DNA of 64,000 bases from Epiperipatus broadwayi. Its lineage: Eukaryota > Onychophora > Udeonychophora > Euonychophora > Peripatidae. The stretch spans positions 60,292 through 124,291 of the forward strand of contig JAQFVV010001044.1 of NCBI GenBank assembly GCA_028023455.1, read 5' to 3'. Positions 49,835 to 58,531 of this stretch are shown piece by piece. Each line of letters begins with the position of its first letter. Position 1 is the first letter of the stretch. The notes under the pieces were generated by a model. It was not told the origin of the DNA and searched no databases. It saw nothing but the letters and a program-made list of their open reading frames with translations. Position numbers and translations under genes: made by a program.

Positions 49835-49852
49835 TGGCGCCCAATGTGGGGC
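49835..49852 (+). other. Primer-binding site, tRNA-Lys type
   Basis: TGGCGCCCAATGTGGGGC is the TGG-plus-acceptor-stem complement expected for a lysine tRNA primer, one base away from the tRNA-Lys(1,2)-type site used by several retroviruses. It lies 20 bp after the LTR end. It fixes element orientation as plus. Confidence 0.85.
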
Positions 49853-50904
49853 TTCGATATAAACACCCACATACCCTGAGTACTGAATTCTGTTTATATG
49901 TATGTTTTAAAAAAAGGTTGTAAGAGATCATTGATGATAGATATGTATATTTCCTTCCTACCTGAGTTTGTTTTCTGATTTTATATACATAAAAGGTGAA
50001 AATTTGATATTAAAACCAATGTCCATGTGTTGCAACCATAAATGTAAATGGTTTTTGTTGTATCTGGTTTTACAACTATAGAAAAATATTGTTTTTCCAT
50101 GTTAATAGCTACAAATGCAAAAATCTTGTTTATAAAATGAAAAAATTTTGATACCCATATGTGAATTTTTTTTCTGTATCTGGTTTTAAAAATATATAAA
50201 AGTGTTTCTTATGTTATATATGCAAAAATGAAAATGTTTATAAATAAAACCCATGTACTTCAGCCATAAGTTATAAATCTTGATTGTAACAAGGTGCACT
50301 TCATGTTTCATTCATTTTCTATGCATTATATTTGTAATAGAGTTTATAATGTGTAACAAATACTTATATTTACTAGTTGAGTAGCCCAGATGTATTTGGA
50401 ATTATTTTTTTATATATACTGTTGGCTGGCACCATTATATAAATGTGCCAACAGTAATATAATAAACTACATGTCAAAATGAGTTCAAACCAGGATGTTA
50501 GGGGTTGAGAGAGAGAGTTAAATTATATTTCCACTGTTTTCTATGTATAATTGTCATGAGCAAACATATATGATATTGCTGAAACAAATCACTAATCAAT
50601 TTTTTTTTGTAAGAGTCTATTATAGGTGCAGAAAAACAACCAAAAGTTAAGCAGCAAGGCAGTTGAATTCCAATAGATCATACACATACAGGTTATGATC
50701 ACATATTTTTCCTGTTATCAGCAGCAGTCGGCAGCAAAAAAAAAAGGAAAAAAATGGCAAAATGAACACTGTTGAAGAGAGGAGGGAGAGAGGTGTATAA
50801 TTTATGAAGAAATAATAGAAAAAGGAAGTCAGAAAGTATAGCAACCAAAATTTCATGCTTAAAGAATTCTTTAAAAAAAATAGAAGGGAATTTTAGTAAA
50901 TAAA
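49853..50904 (+). other. Untranslated leader of the outer element
   Basis: About 1.05 kb between the primer-binding site and the gag frame, without a convincing coding frame. It includes a purine-rich stretch at 50740-50900. The N-terminal Gag region seen in the nested element (coiled-coil part) has no counterpart here and may be lost or decayed. Confidence 0.6.
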
Positions 50905-51525
50905 ATGAGGCATCAGGAACTACCCATCACTGGACAATTTATGCAGATCCAGATCTTCCGTGGTGAACCACAGGAGAGTCCACAGGAACATATGGAAAAT
51001 CTGAAGGCAATGTTTTCACTCTATGCACTGAGCAGTGGGGAACAAATGGCCATAGCTAGCCAGCATTTGGAGGCAACCGCTAAAGACTGGTGGCGATCAT
51101 TGACACACAAACCAACAGATCTCGAAGAATACTGCCGGGCACTATGCAAGATTTTTTGGAGTCAAGAAAGACAGGAGTATATTTTGCGCACTATAATCAA
51201 TGAAAAATTTCCAACTAATCACCAAGAAATGTATAAACAATTCTTTTTAAAGCAAGCCGCAAGACTCAGATCTCTACCAGATATCACATGGTCAGAATCA
51301 CATATTATCCATACCATACAACAGAACATGCCGATGAAGGTGCAGGAAATGATGATCATAAGCCGGATCAACAAGATAAATGAAATGACTGAGTTTTTGG
51401 TTTCAATAGACTATGGATTCAGGAATCCAGAAACAGATGGAACCCCAAAATTGAACACAGAACAAAGGAAGGGGGACATACAGGAATGCCCCGAATATTT
51501 TAAAAAGACAACGGAATCAGTTTAA
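50905..51525 (+). CDS. gag: Gag (capsid region) of the outer Ty3/Gypsy element
   Basis: A 206-codon frame. Family blocks in order: IQIFRGEPQESPQEH (residues ~16-30), MAIASQHLEATAKDWW (~48-63), SQERQEYIL (~89-97), FPTNHQEMYKQFF (~104-116). The capsid-like fold of retrotransposon Gag packages RNA into particles in the cytoplasm. No CCHC zinc knuckle is visible. It is homologous to the nested element's Gag (57449-58531): both have FRGEP, AIAS-HL, WW, ERQE and P-NHQE-Y-QFF. Compared with that protein, about 170 N-terminal residues are missing, so the start at 50905 may not be the original one. The frame ends in TAA just before pol, which is in another frame. Confidence 0.85.
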   Translation: MRHQELPITGQFMQIQIFRGEPQESPQEHMENLKAMFSLYALSSGEQMAIASQHLEATAKDWWRSLTHKPTDLEEYCRALCKIFWSQERQEYILRTIINEKFPTNHQEMYKQFFLKQAARLRSLPDITWSESHIIHTIQQNMPMKVQEMMIISRINKINEMTEFLVSIDYGFRNPETDGTPKLNTEQRKGDIQECPEYFKKTTESV

Positions 51526-51541
51526 ACCAGATGGTAGCCAG

Positions 51542-52317
51542 ATGATTAACATAATATGGGAAAAAGAAAGCATTGAGAATGTTACAACCACAAGCTTGTG
51601 TCCTATTATTGAAGTGATGATAGAATCCACCAAGGTATTAGCACTAGTGGATTTAGGAAGCCAAGCATCGATTGTATCAAGGGCATGGATTAAAAGTATA
51701 GAGAGAGAAGGGGAGATCATGCAATTGCCAACACGTCCCATCCAGTTGACCTTGGCTAATGGGAAAAGAATCATGAGCGAGAACAGTCAAATCTGGCTAG
51801 AGGTGAAGATTAATGAGAGATTGATGGGCCATACATTCTTGATTGTATCTGGACTAATCTATGATGTGGTGTTGGGTTCCGACTTTCTAACCCAAAATCA
51901 TGGAATTATCGATTTCTTCGGAAGAAAATGCCTATTCGACAATGAATCAACACATTTCAAAGTGACCCACCAAGCCGTACCTGAGAAGCAAAGCTGCTTG
52001 ATCCAGCCTGTTGATTCAGCATTGATTGAAAAAAAGGTCCTTGACTCAGCTATTACAGGGTCCAAAGATAAAAGAAGTATCCAAAACATATTAGAAAATT
52101 ATGCTCAGGTGTTCGCCCAGACTCCTGGAAAAATAAAGGGGTATACTCATAGAATTTGAGTGAAGGAGGAATCGTACACCCAATCCAAAACATACCCCAT
52201 CCCATTCCAATACCAGGTTGAGGTGGAAAAGCAGATTCAACAGATGATCGAGTGGGATATTATTGAGCAGAGCCCATCTCCCTATAACAATCCGCTGGTT
52301 GTGGTGAAAAAAAAATG
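51542..52317 (+). pseudogene. pol: Pol segment 1: protease and start of RT, broken
   Basis: An aspartic protease: ALVDLGSQASIVS (51641-51679) and DVVLGSDFL. The catalytic triplet is D-L-G (codons at 51650-51658) instead of the usual D-T/S-G, so protease activity is doubtful. A TGA at 52157-52159 interrupts the frame between protease and RT. The same frame continues with the RT N-terminus (QIQQMIEWDIIEQSPSPYNN, LVVVKKK). A run of nine A at 52307-52315 marks a frame change, after which RT continues in the frame of 52323. In life the protease would cut Gag-Pol. This copy cannot make an intact Pol. Confidence 0.82.
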
Positions 52318-53468
52318 GAGATTTGCGGCTATGTTTGGACGCACGGAAATTAAACAGCATGACCATCCCTGAGAGAGACATCCCGCCACCGATCCAGGAA
52401 GTATTTGTCCAGTTGGCAGGGCAGACAATCTTTTCTACCTTAGATCTTACCGCCAGTTATTGGCAGATGGCCCTAGACACTCATGACCGAAAGTATACCG
52501 CATTTTGGTATGGAGGACATACCCATGTGTTTAAGCGAGTCCCCTTTGGACTCATTAATAGTGGGGCAGGACTGATGCGATGTTTAAAACAAGTCCTCTC
52601 CAAAGAGGTACAGAAAAATATGGTCTGCTATGTGGATGATATAGTAATTGCATCGAAAAACATCACTGAACATTTGAAATGCCTGGAACAATTTTTCCGT
52701 GAATGTGCCCAAGAAAACATAACTATTAACTTGGAAAAGAGTCACTTTGCGGTAAAAGAAATTTCATTCCTTGGACATGTTGTAAGTGAGTATGTGGTCA
52801 AAGTCCACCCTGAGAAAGTAGAAGCCATTGAGCACTTCCCTAAACCAAAAACTCGGAAACAGGTCCGATCTTTCCTAGGGCTTTGTAACTTCTATCACTG
52901 GTTTTACTCAAATTTTGCTCATGAGACAGGAAAGCTGATAGAGTTACTAAAGAAAGATCATAAATGGGAATGGACTGAAGCACATGACAAGGATTTTGAG
53001 AACATAAAAAAACATTTCCTTAAAGCTGTAATGTTGTGTCACCCTGATTTTACAAGGACCTATTACGTCCAGACTGATGGAAAGCATCAGGTGCTCTATT
53101 TTTGTAGCCGCTCCTTAAAGGGAGCCGAAGTACACTATACCACCACAGAACAAGAAACCCTAGCAATTGTTTGGGCCTGCCAGAAATTCTGGCAATTTCT
53201 CCTGGGGTCTGACGTGGTCATAGTAACCGATCACAAATGTTTGGAATTCTTGAATAAAAGTTTCCTTACTAACGATCGATTGATCCGGTGGAGCCTGGCC
53301 CTTCAACAGTTGCAATACAAAGTGGCTTACTGCCCAGGGTGTGAGAACATTGTGGCAGATATCCTAAGCCACCATCCTGTACCTGCCAGTATCCAAAATC
53401 CCCAACTGAGTGACCAGACCCTCAGAATCATGGCCACGACCATGAAGACCCCTATGAAACTGATTTGA
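52318..53468 (+). pseudogene. pol: Pol segment 2: reverse transcriptase and RNase H
   Basis: RT blocks in order: LCLDARKLNS, IFSTLDLTASYWQMAL (first catalytic Asp), VPFGLINSGAG, VCYVDDIVIAS (YVDD), ISFLGHVVS, and the connection KPKTRKQVRSFLGLCNFY. RNase H follows with VQTDGKHQVLYFCSRSL, TTTEQETLAIVWAC, VIVTDHKCLEFL and NIVADILSHHP. The acidic residues are visible, but the stretch between QTD and the SRSL strand is about 20 residues shorter than normal, which looks like an internal deletion. The 381-codon frame is the longest in the window. It is entered by a frame change at 52307-52315 and ends at a TGA at 53466-53468, so the segment is an otherwise well-preserved part of a broken pol. Confidence 0.92.
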
Positions 53469-54713
53469 CAAATCTATGATATTGGCAAGATGACCAATAT
53501 GCTAACATTATTTCCAACCTGGGAACCAATCACCTAATGTGTACAAACAAAAGAAATGTGCAGCAATACTCCCAATTCCGCTTAAAAGATGGGATCCTGC
53601 AATATAAAACAAAAGACATGGAGAACCCATGGAAAATCATGACGCCAAATAAGATTAGGATGCAACTGGTCGAACATGTCCACAAAACCTTGGGACACTA
53701 TGGGCCACGAAAAACTGAGGAAGCCTTGAGATGCCAATTATACTGTCCAGGTATGTACACACAGATTCTCACAGTGTTACAGAAATGCACAACATGTGCC
53801 TGGACTGTTTCCGAACAAGTCTTATGCTGGAACTGTGAAACCCATAACTGCATCAAGGCCCAATGAGCCAATTGCAATCGACCACTATGGCTCGTTGCCC
53901 AAATTTAGAAAGTTCCAATATCTACTCGTGACCTATGATGTGTTTTCCAAATATGTACGAACATATCCTGTCCGGGCTGCAGACTCAAGGAATACGATTT
54001 GGACCCTCCAAGATAAACAATTCCCTGAGGTGGGAAAACCTAATTCTATTCTATCAGATCATGGTTCAGCCTTCACCTCTAAGGAATGGAGAAGCTGGCT
54101 TTTGAAGCAACAACTCACTCATCGGTTGACATCGATTAGGAATCCCCAATCTAACCCATGTGAAAGAGTCATGAGAGAACTCAATCGTCTCTTTCGCACC
54201 TACATATCAACCAACCACCGGGATTGGGTAAATAAAACCCCAGAAATAGTCAACTGTATAAACCAGACGATAAATGAGTCTACCGGTTTTATGCCTGAAT
54301 GCCTTCACTATGGGAAGCCATGTCGCAACTTATTTCCAAACTTGGTGCCACTAGATGAAATAGTTATTGACCCTATTCGTGACCAAGAAGCTGCTAGAAG
54401 ACGGTTGGCCCGGGCAGCTGAAAATCGCATAAAGAGGGGACGGATGCAATGTCACCAATTTCAGGAAGGTGATCAAGTATGGTTGAGATCTCCCAAGACT
54501 AGCAGTGTAGTAAAAAAGGAGTTTAAAATTTTTTTTCCCTTGTATAGTGGACCATACCTTGTTCGGAGAAGATGTCATGAAAATGCTTTTCTATTGGAAG
54601 GAGAAAATGGGTTTAATGGCATCTATAATGCACAACAGTTGAAACCATTCACACCACCGATCCTCATACCAAATATTTCAGTTAATGGAAAAAACAGCAA
54701 GAAGTTGAAATAA
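53469..54713 (+). pseudogene. pol: Pol segment 3: integrase with GPY/F module
   Basis: The frame 53537-53866 has FRLKDGILQYK, HVHKTLGHYGPRKTEEAL and VLQKCTTC, the HHCC zinc-binding domain. The frame changes between 53796 and 53866, and the frame 53796-54713 continues with IAIDHYGSLP (first Asp), SILSDHGSAFTS (second Asp) and NPCERVMREL (Glu). D-to-E spacing is 34 residues by my count, one fewer than the canonical 35. STGFMPECLHYGKP follows, then LYSGPYLVRRR, the GPY/F motif typical of Ty3/Gypsy chromatin-targeting C-termini. Gag-Pol order PR-RT-RH-IN confirms Ty3/Gypsy. No chromodomain or envelope frame follows. At least two frame changes make it non-functional. Confidence 0.9.
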
Positions 54714-54911
54714 AAAATATAAAAAGGAATGAAAGATTCTTTCTTCTCCATACTAAAAACTTGATTCAAATAAGAAGGCAGTTTTGTTTTTTTTTGTCCA
54801 CAAGGAGCAAAGTTTTTATGCTCATTTATTAAGGTTGTTTTTCTCACCAACATTATATTAGACTCCAACAAAGGTATTTTTTTTTATTGATTTTTTTTGA
54901 TCACTTTAAGT

Positions 54912-54920
54912 GGGGAAGAA
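54912..54920 (+). other. Polypurine tract of the outer element
   Basis: GGGGAAGAA abuts the TG of the 3' LTR at 54921, the standard plus-strand priming site. The 207 bp between the integrase stop and here have no other gene. Confidence 0.85.
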
Positions 54921-55117
54921 TGAAGCAGTCAATGTCTAATCATCATTGAACTTCATGCTTAACCATCTACACTAAACTCCTATGGGGCCCGCAATTCAGA
55001 CCCTGCTATAAATATATGCTATTCACTCACACACTGTATGTCGAATCATTCTAAAGATGAGTAAAATTAATTTTGTTTAGTAAAAATGAAACAGTAGTTT
55101 GAATGATGCGTATATAT
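54921..55117 (+). mobile_element. 3' LTR of outer element, left piece (interrupted)
   Basis: It matches 47080-47274 with four substitutions and a TA-length difference. It breaks inside gcgtatatat, where the nested element has inserted, and resumes at 63378. It includes a TATA box at 55006-55014. Confidence 0.93.
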
Positions 55118-57207
55118 TGTGACAGTCAGATGATGTGTGTAGATTTAACCCAGTTCGAATACTAGGCGAAAGTACCTCAAAGCCAACCATACGCGAGATA
55201 TAAATCAAGAATACTTATGACCTCTGCCCATTCGCCTGTTCTCGAGGCCTGATCACAAACAAACAACACCATCTGAGCCATGCATAAATTATTTTTCAAC
55301 CGGCCACAAAGCTTAGCAACAGCGGTAGAGACATGGACGGGAAATCCTAAAGAGCTAAAAGCTAAATGTGTAAAGTACATCAAAACATGTGTTGGTGTTT
55401 GCGCTTTGCGTGCCTGGATCATTGAAAAGTAAAAATAAAGCATTCAATATAACTAAGAAACTCAAGTTTTTGATAATTAAATAATGTTTAATTACTGGCT
55501 TTAAAATATGAATAAAGCTTTAATGGCCTCCGCTATTCCCCTCAATTATGGCAACAAACTAATTAGACAATAAAAAGAAAACAGGTTAATAGGTTTGCGG
55601 TCAAATTCTTTTCTTCCCAATTTTCTTAAAAAAAATTCCAACTCGATCTTCTCGATAAAGTACGATAGATCATAAAAACCTTTCGCAAAGCATTTCTTAT
55701 GGCTTTGCGCTAAAAACCGGGTTTAAAATTAACTTAGAACGTATATAGCTAAATCAAATATACGTGACTAGCTAATGGCGGACAAAAAAGAGGTGTTATC
55801 AAAAAGATCAAGTTGGCACACAAAAGAAACTGACTTGGATTTAATTAACAACATAAATAAAATTGGAAAGTGATTTCAAATGACAAAAAAATTAATGATT
55901 AAATTTAACCGCACGAAATACTAAATATTTACAATGGTTAGTAAGGAAGAATAGCGAAGGTAAAAAGGTTACATATAGCTAGATGATCCCAAAATATATT
56001 TAAGGTTAATTCATAAAATGTTTACATAGCAAGACATATATTTCAATACAACAATAAAACAATATGAATCAAAAGTAGCATACGAGATAGTTTAATTTAG
56101 GAGATACGATACCGTCCTTTTTCCGTGATGTTCCCTGCGGCGTCCGCGGCTTGATCCGACCGACGATAGGTGTTTGTCCGGACAATGAAAATATGAAGTA
56201 TGGCTTCCATGAAAAGTTCTCCAGACACGGCATAGAGTTCATATGGTTATTGATTGGATGTTAAGGCATTTTGGATGGTATTTAGGAACCTCGGCGATAG
56301 GCAAAGCTATGATTTGCCTAGCCAAGCATATCCATTTTCCTCAAAATACGGTTGGTTTTAACTGGAGCAGGTTCTAACTTCTCCATTGTTTGAAAATGAC
56401 AGCTATATCACTTTTTTTAAAGCACAAGCTAAATGTGAAGCAAAATCTGACGGATTTCTCCCAAGAGAAATCTGAATGCACTTTCCAGAAAGCTTGGAAA
56501 TAAAAACCAAGAAAAATCTTAATAAATCGCCTTCACAAGCAAAATCAGAATCAAATGACTCCTTCAAAAAGAAAAGTCTGAATAATTATCTCTTTTGTTC
56601 TCCCTACTATTTATACTTTCTCTGACAGCTACCTTCCATTGTTTGTATGATCTGAGATCTTGATAAGCCCCCCCTTGCTGCTTTGTTTTAAAACAACACG
56701 TTCTAAAAATAACTTCAATTTTTTTACTCTAACTTTCTTACTTTAAAGTTGGAATTCTATTAATTAAAAAGCAAGAAAGAAAATGCCATCTTTAATTAGA
56801 CTTGAACGACTCACTAATTAAAATATACATTCTTTCAGAAATGTTGGTGGGCTTATCTCAAAATCAAATCATACTAAATATTTTAATAAAATTTGAACAA
56901 CAATATATTATTATTTTATAATAGAATAAGCATTTTATTTCAGCAGAATTTTGCATTACTCATATATATACGCTAGATGTATATATATGTATGTTTGACT
57001 AATAGGTTAAGCAATTTTTATCAATAGAATGAAATTTATTTAAAATAAAATATTTAACTGTAATACACATTTACTAAGCATAACTATTTTTAACTCTAAT
57101 GCAAAACCCTGCTGATATTGAACTATAAACCTAATTTAGATCTACAATACTAATTAAGTTTATAGGAAGATGTGAAGCATGGATCAGGCTTCAGATCCAT
57201 TGCTTCA
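55118..57207 (-). mobile_element. 3' LTR (in element orientation) of the nested element
   Basis: A 2090-bp repeat nearly identical to 61289-63377. On the minus strand it starts TGAAGCAATGG and ends CTGTCACA. It has a minus-strand TATA box at 56608-56616 and a CpG-rich patch at 56128-56168. An 88-codon minus-strand frame (55177-55443) is open in both LTRs but has no recognisable family, so I do not call it a gene. Confidence 0.95.
56608..56616 (-). promoter_or_regulatory. TATA box of the nested element's LTR
   Basis: GTATAAATA on the minus strand, about 590 bp into the LTR. The same box is in the other LTR at 62780-62788, where it would drive transcription of the whole element. Confidence 0.6.
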
Positions 57208-57213
57208 TTTCCC
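57208..57213 (-). other. Polypurine tract of the nested element
   Basis: On the minus strand GGGAAA directly precedes the TGAAGCA start of the LTR. It is short but in the expected place and confirms minus orientation. Confidence 0.6.
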
Positions 57214-57448
57214 AATAGTTAGTGAGCAAAAAAAAAAATGTTTTAAAAAAAAATGCTGTTGCTTCAGGTCAGAGGTAAGAATTTGTACCAGGTGAGTTCA
57301 AGCCTACTCTTTGTTCACTGTAATGTCTAATTTGCTACTACTAATAATCTTTCTATATGTTACTATAAAACGGTTTATCCATCATTCACTCTCCTATATT
57401 TTAAATTAAGTCCGTGTTGTTTTAGTCTGACTAGCTATATTTATATTT

Positions 57449-58531
57449 TTAATTTCTAAACTTTCCGGGATCCGGTGGTATATACTGCCTTGTATTTTTG
57501 GACGGGTTCATGACACTATCATTTTGGTTTTCTTCTAAGTTCCCATAATCAATGTCAGTTAGTATCCGAATCGTGCCTTGAATATCCTGCATTTGAGTGC
57601 CTATTAATATTTTTCTAATCCAGGGTGGCATGTTGTGTCTAATCATCCTTACTATCTGCATTTCTGGATAATTGAATGCAGTTAGGGCTTTAATGCGATT
57701 TACCTGCCTAACAAAAAACTGAGCATAAGTCTCTTGATGGTTAGCTGGGTATGTTTCATGCATTATGGAATACATCAAACCTTCCTGCCGCTCTGCACTC
57801 CAGTACATTGACATTATTGCCTTCTCATATTCCATAAATGTTTGCGGTTGTATAGATAGAGTATTCCACCATTCTCTGGCAGATTCTTTTAAATGATGAC
57901 TGGCGATCGCCACCTTTTCTTGTTCTGTCATATTCTGAAACTTGAAAAACATCTTTAAACTATCAAGGTGGTGTCTAGGGTTTCCACCCGGTTCCCCTCT
58001 AAAACCTTGTATACGTATGAATTTTGCCACCGGAGACGTTACCGGATTAATTATTATAGGCGTAAGGATTTGGTTACCTTGTTGCGCCTTGATTGGATTG
58101 ATCTGTTGATGAGTGTTCATTTCCTTTTGTTCCACATCCATCTGTCCATTGTCTTCTCCTTCCTGTATTTGATGCTTGACTGACGTGTCCCATGCATACA
58201 TATCCTTCTCTACTTCATTATCGATCAATGATTTAGGTTGTGTATCATCTTGTTTCTGTTGCCATTTTAACTGAGTATCCTCATCTGGCCATACTTTTGT
58301 TTTGGTATGTTGTTGCTGGAGAACCATGTTTTTCTCCAAACGGTTCAGTCGTTGAGATGTCATATTCATGAATTGCTGGAACATGTTCCTCATCATTTCA
58401 TTTTCATGTCTCATTTCTTTGATGAAAGCCTCAAAGTTATACTTTTCATTATGAGTACCTGTTGGCCTCTTGGGAATATTGAGTACTACCTCCTCCTCGC
58501 TGTCATAATGTGCGTCCGTCTGTTGGTCCAT
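57449..58531 (-). CDS. gag: Gag of the nested, pol-less LTR element
   Basis: An intact 360-codon frame. Residues ~40-80 are rich in M, N, Q and heptad-like L/M (MRHENEMMRNMFQQF, RLNRLEKN), a likely coiled coil. Residues ~100-160 are acidic and Q-rich. From ~170 the capsid blocks follow: RIQGFRGEPGGNP, VAIASHHLKESAREWW, SAERQEGLM, YPANHQETYAQFF. These match the outer element's Gag throughout. No zinc knuckle or protease follows. The stop is ~240 bp from the polypurine tract, so pol is absent. It sits at the 3' end of the internal region after a 2.7-kb leader. Retention of an open frame in an element whose LTRs are almost identical suggests a young copy. Start chosen as the first ATG, with the whole conserved region downstream. 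Confidence 0.88.
   Translation of the reverse strand: MDQQTDAHYDSEEEVVLNIPKRPTGTHNEKYNFEAFIKEMRHENEMMRNMFQQFMNMTSQRLNRLEKNMVLQQQHTKTKVWPDEDTQLKWQQKQDDTQPKSLIDNEVEKDMYAWDTSVKHQIQEGEDNGQMDVEQKEMNTHQQINPIKAQQGNQILTPIIINPVTSPVAKFIRIQGFRGEPGGNPRHHLDSLKMFFKFQNMTEQEKVAIASHHLKESAREWWNTLSIQPQTFMEYEKAIMSMYWSAERQEGLMYSIMHETYPANHQETYAQFFVRQVNRIKALTAFNYPEMQIVRMIRHNMPPWIRKILIGTQMQDIQGTIRILTDIDYGNLEENQNDSVMNPSKNTRQYIPPDPGKFRN

Noticed and set aside
51517-54871. Minus-strand ORFs across the pol region
   Set aside because: They are antisense to clearly recognised Gypsy pol domains and have no motifs of their own.
54714-54911. Envelope gene after integrase
   Set aside because: Only ~200 bp separate the integrase stop and the polypurine tract, with no open frame, signal peptide or membrane segment on the plus strand.
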